Program-made: the position numbers and the translations under genes
Shown here: positions 37,387-46,238 of the stretch, piece by piece
Layout: each line of letters starts with the position of its first letter
Numbering within the stretch: position 1 is the stretch's first letter
DNA from: Alphaproteobacteria bacterium
Lineage (GTDB): Bacteria; Pseudomonadota; Alphaproteobacteria; Bin65
DNA: 64,000 bases
Assembly: GCA_022819985.1 (NCBI GenBank)
Contig: JAJEGH010000001.1
Coordinates: forward strand, 22,973 to 86,972
Direction: 5' to 3'
Notes under the pieces: generated by a model
What the model was told of the DNA's origin: nothing
The model's input: only the letters and a program-made list of their open reading frames with translations
Database searches by the model: none

Positions 37387-39090
37387 TTGAGCATTCCGGC
37401 GCGCCGGATCGCGGGCGGCGAGGCACTTTGGCTCGCCGCCCTCGTCGTTTTCGTCGGGATTATCGCCGTCCTGCCGATCGTCCGGCTGCTCTGGGAAGGC
37501 GCCGGACCGTTCTTTCTGGGTAACGACAGCCCGGCCCTAGAAGTTCTCTCGGACCCGACGACGTGGCGCGCGACCCGGCGCTCTTTCGAGACCGCCGTGG
37601 GCGGCGCCTTCCTGTCCCTGGTATTGGGAACCCTCTTCGCACTGCTGGTCGCGCTGACGGACCTGCGCGGCAAGCTGCTGCTCACCTTCTGCTTCATGAT
37701 CCCGCTGATGATCCCGCCGCAGGTGACGGCGCTCAGCTGGATCCAGGTGTTCGGCGCATCCAGCACGTTGCTGACGATGCTCGACCTTGCGCCGGCGCCG
37801 GGGTCCAAGCACCCGCTCTATTCGCGTGAAGGCATCGTGCTGCTGCTCGGAATCCAGCATGCCCCGCTGGTCTTCCTGACGGTGCGTGCCGGACTGCGCA
37901 GCCTGCCGCGCGAGGCGGTGGAGGCGGCGCGCATGGCGGGCGCCGGGACGCTTACCGTGTTCCGGACCATCATCCTGCCGCTGATGACGCCGACGCTCAC
38001 GGTCGGCGTGGCGCTCGCCTTCGTTTCGAGCATCGGCAACTTCGGCATCCCGCTGTTTCTCGGCCAGCCGGCCGGCTATCAGACCCTGCCGGTGCTGATC
38101 TTCTCGCGCCTGTCCGGCTTCGGGCCGTCGATCATTTCGGAGGTGGCGGTACTCGCCATATTGGTCAGCGCCATCGCCGCCATTGGCGTTTCCGCCCAAT
38201 CCTGGCTGATGCGGCGGGGCGATTTCCGGACCATCGGCGTGCCGAGCCGGCCGCTCGCCTTCGTTCTGGGACACTGGCGCCTGCCTGCCGAAGCCGGCTG
38301 CTGGCTGATTGTCCTGCTGGTGCTCGTCCTGCCGGTGACGGCGCTGGTGGCGGTGACACTGGTGCCGGCGTTCGGCGTTCCGCTGACCTGGAACAGTCTG
38401 ACTGTCGACGCCTATGTCGAGGTGCTGTGGCGCCAGGCGGTCACCGTCCGCGCGTTCCAGAACAGCGGGTTCCTGGCGGCGACCGCCACCGTCATGCTGG
38501 TGCTCGCCAGCGTGCCGCTGGCCTATTTCATCGCCTGGCGGCGCAACCGGCTGGCCGGCGCGCTCAGTACGGTCATCGACATCCCCTACGCCATGCCCGG
38601 CATCGTCCTCGCGATTGCCGCGATCCTGGTCTTCCTGAAACCGATACCGGTGATCGAATACAGCCTCTACGGCACCCTGTGGATCATTCTGGTCGCCTAT
38701 CTCGGCCGGTTTGCGACATTGGCGATCCGTCCGGCCATCGCCGGTCTGACCCAGATGGATCGCGGCCTCGACGAGGCGGCACGGATGACCGGCGCCGGCT
38801 TCGTTTTCCGGTTGCGCACCGTGATCGGGCCGCTCACCCTGCCGCTCACCGCGGCCGGCGGCATTCTGGTGTTCCTGACCGCCTTCAACGAGCTGACCGT
38901 CTCGGCGCTGCTCTGGTCCAGCGGATCGGAAACCCTGGGCGTCGTGCTCTACAATCTGGACGAGAGCGGCAACCATATCCAGGCGGCGGCGATCGCCGTG
39001 GCCGCCATCGTCGTGATCGTTGTGCTGATGTTTGCGGCGCATCTCGCCGGGCGAAGATTGCCGAGCGGCGTGCTCCCGTGGCGCGATTGA
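37387..39090 (+). CDS. ABC transporter permease, double-domain FbpB type
   Basis: This 567-residue inner-membrane protein has about twelve helices and two BPD_transp_1 domains. The EAA loops are EAVEAARMAGAGTLTVFRTI (first half) and DRGLDEAARMTGAGFVFR (second half). Such fused permeases serve ferric-iron and related importers. The start is TTG 37387, six bases after the binding-protein stop. The matching ATPase lies 9 bp downstream but on the opposite strand. Confidence 0.9.
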   Translation: MSIPARRIAGGEALWLAALVVFVGIIAVLPIVRLLWEGAGPFFLGNDSPALEVLSDPTTWRATRRSFETAVGGAFLSLVLGTLFALLVALTDLRGKLLLTFCFMIPLMIPPQVTALSWIQVFGASSTLLTMLDLAPAPGSKHPLYSREGIVLLLGIQHAPLVFLTVRAGLRSLPREAVEAARMAGAGTLTVFRTIILPLMTPTLTVGVALAFVSSIGNFGIPLFLGQPAGYQTLPVLIFSRLSGFGPSIISEVAVLAILVSAIAAIGVSAQSWLMRRGDFRTIGVPSRPLAFVLGHWRLPAEAGCWLIVLLVLVLPVTALVAVTLVPAFGVPLTWNSLTVDAYVEVLWRQAVTVRAFQNSGFLAATATVMLVLASVPLAYFIAWRRNRLAGALSTVIDIPYAMPGIVLAIAAILVFLKPIPVIEYSLYGTLWIILVAYLGRFATLAIRPAIAGLTQMDRGLDEAARMTGAGFVFRLRTVIGPLTLPLTAAGGILVFLTAFNELTVSALLWSSGSETLGVVLYNLDESGNHIQAAAIAVAAIVVIVVLMFAAHLAGRRLPSGVLPWRD

Positions 39091-39099
39091 GCGGGACCT

Positions 39100-40161
39100 T
39101 CAGCCGCCGCCGACCGGGGTGACGGCTTCGACCGCGATCCGCACCGTATCTCCGTCGCCCGGCGGTTGCGTATTGCATTGAATGTGCAGAATCTTTCCGT
39201 TCCCGGTGCGGGGTTCGGCATCGACGAGCCAGTGGCTGCCGCGGTAGACCGAGCGCAGGATGCGCGCCTCGATCGCGCCGGCCGGGTCGAACCGGCAGCG
39301 GTCGGGCCGGATGCAGACCGTCGCGACGCCGTCCTGCCCGGCGAAGGACGGAGGTATCGGGATTTCCTGGCCGAACAGGTCGGCGACCGCCCGGTCTTCG
39401 TCCCGGCGCAGCACCGGAACCTTCAGCACCGCGCCTTCGCCGATAAAGCGCGCAACCGTCTCGTTCGCCGGCCGGCCGTAGATCCGTTCCGGGCCGTCGA
39501 CCTGCGCGAACCGTCCGTCGAACATGACGGCAATGCGGTCGGCCAGCGCCATTGCCTCGGCCTGGTCGTGGGTGACGTAGATCATGGTGGCGCCCGTCTC
39601 GCGATGAAAGGCGCCGAAGACCTCCATCATCGCGACGCGCAAATGGGCGTCCAGATTGGCCAGCGGCTCGTCCAGCACAACGATGTCCGGCTCCATGACC
39701 AGGCACCGCGCGAGCGCCACCCGCTGCCGTTGACCGCCCGAAAGTTCGGCCGGCTGGCGTTCGCCGAAGCCGGTGAGGCCGACCGTCTCCAATGCCCGTC
39801 CGACGGCTGCATCGCGATCCGGGCGGTTGAGTTTTGCAACCCGCAAGGGGTAGCCGACATTGCCGGCCACGGTGAGGTGCGGCCACAGGGCGTAGGATTG
39901 GAACACGACGCCGACGCGGCGTTTTTCTGCCGGCACATGGACGCCGCCTTCGGCGTCCGACCAGACCTCGTCGCCATGGACGATCCGGCCCGCCGTGACT
40001 GTTTCGAAGCCGGCGACGAGACGCAGGATCGTTGTTTTGCCGCAGCCGGACGGGCCCAGCAGGGCCAGGAAGCAGCCCTGCGGCGCATCCAGCGAAATCG
40101 AATCGACCGCAACCGTAGCGCCGAAGGTCTTGCGGATCCCGTCGAGCGCGAGGTCGGCCAC
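39100..40161 (-). CDS. ABC transporter ATP-binding protein, FbpC/PotA type
   Basis: This 353-residue ATPase has Walker A GPSGCGKTTI, signature LSGGQRQRVALARC, Walker B IVVLDEPLANLD and the switch His in YVTHDQAEAMALADR. A C-terminal TOBE-like domain (about residues 240-350) fits spermidine/iron importers. Together with the convergent binding protein and permease it completes the importer. Being on the opposite strand it must be transcribed separately, an unusual split for this family. Confidence 0.92.
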   Translation of the reverse strand: MADLALDGIRKTFGATVAVDSISLDAPQGCFLALLGPSGCGKTTILRLVAGFETVTAGRIVHGDEVWSDAEGGVHVPAEKRRVGVVFQSYALWPHLTVAGNVGYPLRVAKLNRPDRDAAVGRALETVGLTGFGERQPAELSGGQRQRVALARCLVMEPDIVVLDEPLANLDAHLRVAMMEVFGAFHRETGATMIYVTHDQAEAMALADRIAVMFDGRFAQVDGPERIYGRPANETVARFIGEGAVLKVPVLRRDEDRAVADLFGQEIPIPPSFAGQDGVATVCIRPDRCRFDPAGAIEARILRSVYRGSHWLVDAEPRTGNGKILHIQCNTQPPGDGDTVRIAVEAVTPVGGG

Positions 40162-40192
40162 GTCCGCCTTTTCGGAGCTCGCGCTTCGCGCC

Positions 40193-42217
40193 TCAGCCCG
40201 CGTCTTCGCTATAAGCCTTGACGACCTGGTCGGCGAGGCGGCCGGTCAGCTCCTGGAGATAGTCGAAAGCGTATTCGAAGGTGCCGACGCCCTGGGTGAG
40301 GGAGCGCAGTTCGATGATCAGGTCCTGCAGTTCGGCCTGGGGCAGCTTGGCGCCGATCTCGTCCCAGTTGTTCCAGCCCGACTTGGAATCGAAACCGAGG
40401 ATCTGGCCGCGCCGGCCGCTGATCAGGCCCTGGATGTTCGACGTGAAGTGCGACGGCGCCGATATCTTCACGTCGTAGATCGGCTCGAGCAGCACCGGAC
40501 GCGCCTTCGGCATGCCCTCGCGCATGGCGAGCGAGCCGGCGGTCTTGAAGGCCTGGTCGGAACTGTCGACCGAATGATACTGGCCGTCGGTCAGCGTCAC
40601 CGAGACATCGACCACCGGAAAGCCGAGCGGCCCGGACGACAGATACTCCTTAACCCCGGCCTCGACCGCCGGAATATACTGGCGCGGCACCCGGCCGCCG
40701 ACGATCGTGTCCTGGAACTCGAAGCCCGCGCCGCGCGGCAGCGGCTTGATATCGACATGCACGTCGCCGAACTGGCCGTGGCCTCCGGACTGCTTCTTGT
40801 GCCGGGCGTGCTGGGAGACCGGCTGCTTGATCGTCTCCTTGTAGGCGACCTTCGGCCGGCGGCTCGCCACCGTCAGGTTGTATTTGCTCTTGAGCCGGTC
40901 GATCGCGACCTTGAGATGGATCTCGCCCTGGCCGGCCAGCACCAGTTCCCGGGTATCCTGGTTGTGCTCCAGGATGAGCGACGGGTCCTCTTCGGCCATC
41001 CGGCCCATGGCGCCGGTCAGCTTGACCTCGTCTTCGCGCCGTTCCGCCTGCACGGCGAGCGCGAACAGCGGCATGGCCGGCGCAGGCCACAGGGATTCGG
41101 GCGCTCCGCCGCCCTCGGCCAAAGTCTCGCCGGTCTTGACCGGCTCCATGCGGCCGAGGGCCACGACATCGCCCCGGGCGGCCTGGGTGACCTTCTCCTG
41201 GTCGTAGCCGTTGAGCCGGTTCATGCCGCTGACCCGGTTGCCGTTCAAGTTCATGCCGTCCTTGACCTCGCCGTCGAGCACCCGGGCGATGGAAAGCTTG
41301 CCGGTATGGGGCATGTAGAGCGTCTTGAAGACGGTTGCGCCGTTGCCGCGCCAGTCGCCCAGTTCGAGCCGCTCCCGGACCGCATCGACGCCGGGCGCCT
41401 CGTGGCGCAGCACCTTGAGCAGCCGCCGGATGCCGGCGTCGTTCTGGGCCGAGCCGATGAAGACGGGCACGATGCTGTCCGACTGCAGGGTCGCGGTCAG
41501 GTAGCCGTACACCTCTTCCGTGGGCGGAATGGCGTCTTCGAGCAGTTGCTCCAGCAGGCCGTCGTCGAAATCCGCCAGGGATTCGAGCATTTCCTGCCGG
41601 GCCAGCGCACCGTCGTCGGCCATGTCGGACGGGATCTGGATCAGCTTCGATTCCTTGCCCGGCTGGTATTCGTAGGCGCGTTCGCTCGCCACATCGACAT
41701 AGCCGGTGATCGCCTCGCCGTTGGCGATCGGCACATGGCGCAGCACCAGCGGCTTGTCCGATGCGCCCTGCAACGCCTCCATCATCTCCGGAACGGTGGT
41801 CCCGGCCATATGGTCGATCTTGTTGAGGAACAGGCAGTGCGGGATTCCGTGATCGTCGAGGAATTTCAGGACCGGCGCGGTCATCATCGCCTTATCGACC
41901 GACGGCTCGCACACCACCACGGCGATGTCGGCGACCATCAGCGCATGGCGCGCATCCTGCTGGAACTCGACCGAGCCGGGGCAATCCAGCACCGTCCAAT
42001 GGTCGCCGAGATAGTCGAAATTGGCGACGTTGACTTCGGTGCTCATCTCCCGGTCGCGCGATTCCGGCGAGGCGTCGCCGACCGTGTTGCCGGCGGGCAC
42101 GCTGCCCTTGCGCTGGATCCTGCCGGACGCCATCAGCATGGCCTCCAGGAGAGTCGTCTTGCCGCTCAGATACGGTCCGACGAGCGCGACGCATCTGGGG
42201 TCAGAGGTTCCGGCCAT
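40193..42217 (-). CDS. EF-G paralogue (FusA2-like translational GTPase)
   Basis: This 674-residue EF-G-like protein has a GTPase domain with G1 GPYLSGKT (residues 14-21) and G4 NKID (132-135), plus domains II-V: TGAMGRMAEEDPSL, GQGEIHLKVAIDRL, then HKKQSGGHGQFGDVHVDIKP. G3 reads DCPGS at 78-82 where canonical EF-G has DTPGH, so the catalytic His is Ser. This is typical of the alphaproteobacterial 'elongation factor G-like' family, whose role is uncertain (stress translation or ribosome recycling are guesses). ATG 42217 is preferred over an open 29-residue extension. It is a stand-alone gene, not beside rpsL/rpsG/tufA. Confidence 0.88.
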   Translation of the reverse strand: MAGTSDPRCVALVGPYLSGKTTLLEAMLMASGRIQRKGSVPAGNTVGDASPESRDREMSTEVNVANFDYLGDHWTVLDCPGSVEFQQDARHALMVADIAVVVCEPSVDKAMMTAPVLKFLDDHGIPHCLFLNKIDHMAGTTVPEMMEALQGASDKPLVLRHVPIANGEAITGYVDVASERAYEYQPGKESKLIQIPSDMADDGALARQEMLESLADFDDGLLEQLLEDAIPPTEEVYGYLTATLQSDSIVPVFIGSAQNDAGIRRLLKVLRHEAPGVDAVRERLELGDWRGNGATVFKTLYMPHTGKLSIARVLDGEVKDGMNLNGNRVSGMNRLNGYDQEKVTQAARGDVVALGRMEPVKTGETLAEGGGAPESLWPAPAMPLFALAVQAERREDEVKLTGAMGRMAEEDPSLILEHNQDTRELVLAGQGEIHLKVAIDRLKSKYNLTVASRRPKVAYKETIKQPVSQHARHKKQSGGHGQFGDVHVDIKPLPRGAGFEFQDTIVGGRVPRQYIPAVEAGVKEYLSSGPLGFPVVDVSVTLTDGQYHSVDSSDQAFKTAGSLAMREGMPKARPVLLEPIYDVKISAPSHFTSNIQGLISGRRGQILGFDSKSGWNNWDEIGAKLPQAELQDLIIELRSLTQGVGTFEYAFDYLQELTGRLADQVVKAYSEDAG

Positions 42218-42361
42218 GCCATGCTTCTCCCTGGGGCGGTTCTTGTCGTTCGGGACGAAGCGCAGCGCCCCGTTTGCAGCGGCCGCCAAGTTACAAGACG
42301 GCAAACGCGAAGCAAGTGTTTTGGCGGCGGGCGGTTCGCAGCGCCGGCGATCAGCTGCCGC

Positions 42362-43627
42362 TCACGCCGGCCGGGGTATGGGGGGCGGAGGTGGTGCGCC
42401 TGTTGGCCGGGCGAGGCAGTCCAGCACGTTACGCTGAAAAATCTCCAAAGGCGCTTCGGCGCCCGCGCCGGCGGCCAGACGGCCGACGCGGTATATCGGC
42501 GAATTCAGCGAGCGCTGCATTTTCTCGCAGATCCACACGTCCTCCCAATGGAAGTCGCCGGTCTCGAGCGGATGGCGGTCGAGGCGGGAGAGCCGGAAAT
42601 ATCCGCTGGAAGGATCGTAACCGGGCGCGTCCTCGATAGTCTCCCTGTCGAACCATTTCGACCAGCCCGGACCCTTGCGCGTCCATACGCGCGACGACAG
42701 CCGGCTGACGTCGGCGCTCACACCTTCCAGGCGGGAAACGGTCAAATCGGTCGGCGTTGCGGTCACGATCGTATTCGGGAACAACAGATATGCTCCGCCA
42801 TAGTGGCCGGAACCGGCCCCTTCGACAGGATGGGCCGACCGGCCGGCCGCCCTGGCGACCGTCTCGGGCAGGCAGGTCTTGCGGCCGGTTTCCGTCGAGT
42901 ACCAGACGAGATGGCGCCCGTGCACGTCCCACACGTTGCGGTCGGCGCGCGGGCCGCCGAGGGTTTCGCGGTGGAGGTAGGCCAGGTGATAGCCGTCGAT
43001 CGCGTTTTCGGCGAACACCTTCCAGTTGCAGTTCATCTCGTAGACCGTCTCGGGACCGGCGCTCATCCGCTCGAACCGGTGCGGCCAGACCGCCCGGTCC
43101 AGATCGCTGCACCAACCGGCAAAGTCGGCGCCGGGGTCGGGATGAACGAAGACGAGGCCGCCCAGTTCGCCGACCGCCGCGGGGAACAGCAGGAATTCGG
43201 CGGCATCGAGGCCGGGGAAGCACTGCGCCTGCATGGGGACCGCACGCAGGGCGCCGTCGAGGCCGTAGGTCCACCGGTGATACGGGCACACGATGCGCGG
43301 CCGGTCCAGGCTTCCGGCGCCTTCGAGCAGTTCCGTTCCGCGATGGCGGCAAAGGTTGTGGAAGGCGCGCAGCGTTCCCTCTTCGTCGCGCAGGACGACC
43401 AGCGGACGGTCCCCGGCCGCAACCGTCGCATAGTCGCCGGGCGCCGAAAGGTCGACGGCGGCGCCCGCGCAGGCCCAGCTACTTCCGAACAGGTCGCGGC
43501 GCTCGCGCTCGAACCACGCCCTGCTCGTATAAGCCTCGCGGGACAAGAGTTGGACGGGTCGGGCCGGCATCGCAGGCCCGGACCCGGCCGGATCGCCGGC
43601 AACGGTATTCCCCACAACGGGATTCAT
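42362..43627 (-). CDS. Aromatic-ring-hydroxylating-type Rieske oxygenase, alpha subunit
   Basis: This 421-residue Rieske non-haem iron oxygenase has the [2Fe-2S] ligands CxH (CRHRG, Cys93/His95) and CxxH (CPYHRW, Cys114/His117), and a mononuclear Fe site in ENAIDGYHLAYLHRE (His214, His219; Asp211 likely bridging). ATG 43627 has AGGAGG five bases upstream; ATG 43657 is an alternative. Substrates of relatives include aromatic acids, choline, carnitine and stachydrine. No reductase or beta subunit is adjacent, so electrons must come from a partner encoded elsewhere. It sits downstream of a small membrane protein and a TetR regulator on the same strand. Confidence 0.92.
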   Translation of the reverse strand: MNPVVGNTVAGDPAGSGPAMPARPVQLLSREAYTSRAWFERERRDLFGSSWACAGAAVDLSAPGDYATVAAGDRPLVVLRDEEGTLRAFHNLCRHRGTELLEGAGSLDRPRIVCPYHRWTYGLDGALRAVPMQAQCFPGLDAAEFLLFPAAVGELGGLVFVHPDPGADFAGWCSDLDRAVWPHRFERMSAGPETVYEMNCNWKVFAENAIDGYHLAYLHRETLGGPRADRNVWDVHGRHLVWYSTETGRKTCLPETVARAAGRSAHPVEGAGSGHYGGAYLLFPNTIVTATPTDLTVSRLEGVSADVSRLSSRVWTRKGPGWSKWFDRETIEDAPGYDPSSGYFRLSRLDRHPLETGDFHWEDVWICEKMQRSLNSPIYRVGRLAAGAGAEAPLEIFQRNVLDCLARPTGAPPPPPIPRPA

Positions 43628-43694
43628 GGTGCCCTCCTGACCCGTCGATACGGTCATGCCCGCCGTATCGTGCCGTCGGCCGGTGCGGCCTGCG

Positions 43695-43982
43695 CTAGCC
43701 GAGGCGCCAGACCAGATCCGCGTACAGCGTCCACAGGCCGAATCCGGCCCACATTGCGGTAATCGACCAGTACAGGACCGGGTTGCGCCCTCTCGAAATT
43801 GGTTCGATGAGGAACGCCTCGCCCCATCGGAGACCGGCGGCGACCCAGTAGAGGAAGAGCAGCCCCCACGGCCAGTACCATTCGAGAAGTGTCGCTGCCA
43901 CCAGCCCCAGCAGCACGACGGCGGTCAGCGGCTTCGTTCCGGGCAGACCGGGCATCCGGTGCCATAGCGTGGCGAACGGCAT
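43695..43982 (-). CDS. Small integral membrane protein (unknown)
   Basis: This 95-residue protein has three likely transmembrane segments: KPLTAVVLLGLVAATLLEWY, a Trp/Leu-rich WGLLFLYWVAAGLRWGEAFL helix, and YWSITAMWAGFGLWTLYADL. No family is recognised. Its ATG overlaps the tetR stop (ATGA) and it precedes the Rieske oxygenase gene, so it is probably co-transcribed and may act with that enzyme, for example as a membrane anchor or transporter accessory (inference). Confidence 0.75.
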   Translation of the reverse strand: MPFATLWHRMPGLPGTKPLTAVVLLGLVAATLLEWYWPWGLLFLYWVAAGLRWGEAFLIEPISRGRNPVLYWSITAMWAGFGLWTLYADLVWRLG

Positions 43983-44566
43983 CACTCGCCCTTCGACAAG
44001 CCGGACAGGAAGGTGCGGCAGGCAAGCGCCGCGGCGTGGCGCGGCGCAACGGAGCCTTCGCGCACTGCCGTCCATGCCGTGTAGATCAGCGAATCGATAA
44101 CCAGCACAGCCCAGTCGACCGGCGCCGAGGGCGCCAGCACGCCGTCGCGGGCCATCCAGCGCACCATCTCCTCGACCCCGCGAATCTGACGGGCATAGGC
44201 CGTTCTGACCTCTTCGCTGGCGGCGCCCGACGCCGTCACGGCGAGAAAGTGGTACCGGTCCCCGAGGGGAACGACCGCTTCGAAAACCGCAAGCAGATAA
44301 TCGGTGCTGCTCATCTTCGCGTAATCGATCGCGCTCACGGCCGCGTCGGTTTCCCGGATCGCCTCCAGGCCGATCGCATCGATCAGGCGTTGCCGGCCCG
44401 GAAAATGCCGGTGAAGCGTGGCGCGGCTGACACCGGCGGCATCGGCGACGGTCGACATGGTGGCGTCCGGATTGCCGGCAAGCGTTGCGATGGCGGCATC
44501 GATTATGGCGGCGCGGCTCGGGAGCCGCCGGGGCGGGGAAAGAAGCTCTGGTACGCCGGGATTCAC
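43982..44566 (-). CDS. TetR/AcrR-family transcriptional regulator
   Basis: This 194-residue regulator has an N-terminal HTH (about residues 19-65, including MSTVADAAGVSRATLHRHFP) and an all-helical ligand domain. It heads the operon with the small membrane protein and the Rieske oxygenase, so it probably represses that operon in response to substrate. The AT-rich region just upstream contains an inverted repeat that is a candidate operator. Confidence 0.92.
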   Translation of the reverse strand: MNPGVPELLSPPRRLPSRAAIIDAAIATLAGNPDATMSTVADAAGVSRATLHRHFPGRQRLIDAIGLEAIRETDAAVSAIDYAKMSSTDYLLAVFEAVVPLGDRYHFLAVTASGAASEEVRTAYARQIRGVEEMVRWMARDGVLAPSAPVDWAVLVIDSLIYTAWTAVREGSVAPRHAAALACRTFLSGLSKGE

Positions 44567-44591
44567 GGGGCGGCTTGTCTGGCTCGATGAA

Positions 44592-44630
44592 ACAATTTTG
44601 TCTCAAATTAAACTAGTATGTAAAAATTGT
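44592..44630. promoter_or_regulatory. AT-rich inverted repeat upstream of tetR (candidate operator)
   Basis: ACAATTTT (44592-44599) and AAAATTGT (44623-44630) form a perfect 8-bp inverted repeat within an AT-rich ~50-bp tract containing an ACTAGT centre. This lies 26-64 bp upstream of the tetR start and likely contains its promoter and autoregulatory site. Confidence 0.45.
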
Positions 44631-44688
44631 AATTCAACCCCCTTTTCGGTTCATGTCCGATGCGGTTGCCGCGCTGTCCGCCCGCAAG

Positions 44689-46212
44689 TCAGAGCGCCAG
44701 CAGCAGTACCGCGGCGGCGAGCACGGCAACGGCGGCCCAGTGCGGCCATTGCCGGGCCGGCGGCGCCGGCGGGTCCGTTTCCGGCGGCCGGCCCAGCCGT
44801 TCGAGGGCCCGGTCGAGGTTGCGCATCGCGGACGGCAGGCGCTCGGCCGCCTCGCCCAGGGCGCGCAACTGCTCGGCGATCCGGGCCTGCGGGCCGCGGT
44901 GCTCGCGCATCCAGGCCTCGATCAACGGCCGGGCGAGCGTCCACATGTTGATGTCCGGGTTGAGCCTGCGGCCGACGCCCTCGGTCACCAGCATCGTCTT
45001 CTGCAAAAGGAGCAGCTGCGGCTGCGTCTCCATCTCGAATCGCTCGGTCACCTGGAACAGCAGGCCGAGCAGCCGGGCGATCGAGATGTCGTGCAGCGGG
45101 CGGTCGAGGATCGGCTCGGCGATCGCGCGCAGCGCCAGGGCGAAGGCCGCGCGCGACTGGTGCGGCGGGATATAGCCGGCGCGGAAATGGACATCGGCGA
45201 CCGCCTTGTAGTCGCGGCGCAGGAAGCCCATCAGCATATCGGCCAGATAGTAACGGGTCTCGCGGTCGAGCCGGCCCATGATGCCGAAATCGATGGCGAC
45301 GATCCGGCCTTCGGCGTCGACGAAGGCGTTGCCGGGATGCTGGTCGGCATGGAAGAAGCCGTCGCGGAACACCTGGTTGAAGAACACGGCCGCCGCGTTG
45401 CCGAGGATTTCCGTCGGGTCGTGGCCGGCCTCGATCAGCCGTTCGCGCTGGTCGACCGGAATGCCGCGCACCCGCTCCAGGGTGAGGACGCGGCGGCCGG
45501 TCCGGTCCCAATCCACTCCGGGCGTGCGGAAGGTCGGGTCGTCTTCGAAATTCTCGCCCAGCTCCCGCGCCGCGGCGGCTTCCATGCGCAGGTCCATTTC
45601 CAGCCGGGTCGAATCGGCGAAGGTCTTCACCACCTCGACCGGCTTGAGCCGGCGCAGGTCGGGCCGCAGCCGGTGGATTAGCCCGGCGACCCAGTAGAGC
45701 AGATCCAGGTCGCGGGCGAAGGCGGCCTCGATCTCCGGACGCAGGACCTTGACGGCGACGTCTCGGCCGTCGGCGGTGACGGCGAAATGCACCTGGGCGA
45801 TGGACGCGGCGGCAACGGCCCGGTTGTCGAACTGCCGGAACAGCTCGCTGACGGGGCGGCCGAATTCCTCCTCCACGGTGCGCCGCGCCAGCGCGCCGTC
45901 GAAGGGCGGCAGCCGGTCCTGCAACGCCGCCAAGTCGCTGGCGACCTGCTCGCCCAGCAGGTCCGGCCGGGTCGACAGCATCTGGCCCAGCTTGATGAAA
46001 CTCGGCCCCAGGGTCTGCAGCGCCAGCGCCAGCCGCTCGCCCGGCCGGTTTTCGATCGGCCGGCCTTCGATCTGCCGCCGGCGGAAGCGCCGGCCGATCC
46101 AGAGCGCGAAGGGCGCGATATGAAGCTGCTCGAGCGGGAACAGCGCATCGTGGCGCGCCAGCGTGGAGGCGATGGCGATCAGCCGGGCGACGTTGCGGAC
46201 GGAGCGGAACAT
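44689..46212 (-). CDS. ubiB: Ubiquinone biosynthesis accessory kinase-like protein UbiB
   Basis: This 507-residue ABC1/ADCK-family protein supports ubiquinone synthesis. The KxGQ motif is in FIKLGQMLSTRPDL, the invariant Lys region in VAVKVLRPEI, the catalytic loop in FFHADQHPGNAF and the metal Asp in AIDFGIMGRL. One or two C-terminal transmembrane helices (HWAAVAVLAAAVLLLAL) anchor it. ATG 46212 gives the typical N-terminus. It follows ubiE on the same strand after 26 bp. Confidence 0.95.
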   Translation of the reverse strand: MFRSVRNVARLIAIASTLARHDALFPLEQLHIAPFALWIGRRFRRRQIEGRPIENRPGERLALALQTLGPSFIKLGQMLSTRPDLLGEQVASDLAALQDRLPPFDGALARRTVEEEFGRPVSELFRQFDNRAVAAASIAQVHFAVTADGRDVAVKVLRPEIEAAFARDLDLLYWVAGLIHRLRPDLRRLKPVEVVKTFADSTRLEMDLRMEAAAARELGENFEDDPTFRTPGVDWDRTGRRVLTLERVRGIPVDQRERLIEAGHDPTEILGNAAAVFFNQVFRDGFFHADQHPGNAFVDAEGRIVAIDFGIMGRLDRETRYYLADMLMGFLRRDYKAVADVHFRAGYIPPHQSRAAFALALRAIAEPILDRPLHDISIARLLGLLFQVTERFEMETQPQLLLLQKTMLVTEGVGRRLNPDINMWTLARPLIEAWMREHRGPQARIAEQLRALGEAAERLPSAMRNLDRALERLGRPPETDPPAPPARQWPHWAAVAVLAAAVLLLAL

Positions 46213-46238
46213 CGGGAATGCGCCGGGCCGCCGGGGCT

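Noticed and set aside
39995..43762. A 1255-codon plus-strand open frame
   Set aside because: It is antisense to the ABC ATPase, the EF-G paralogue and the Rieske oxygenase, all of which show intact motifs; the frame has no recognisable features.
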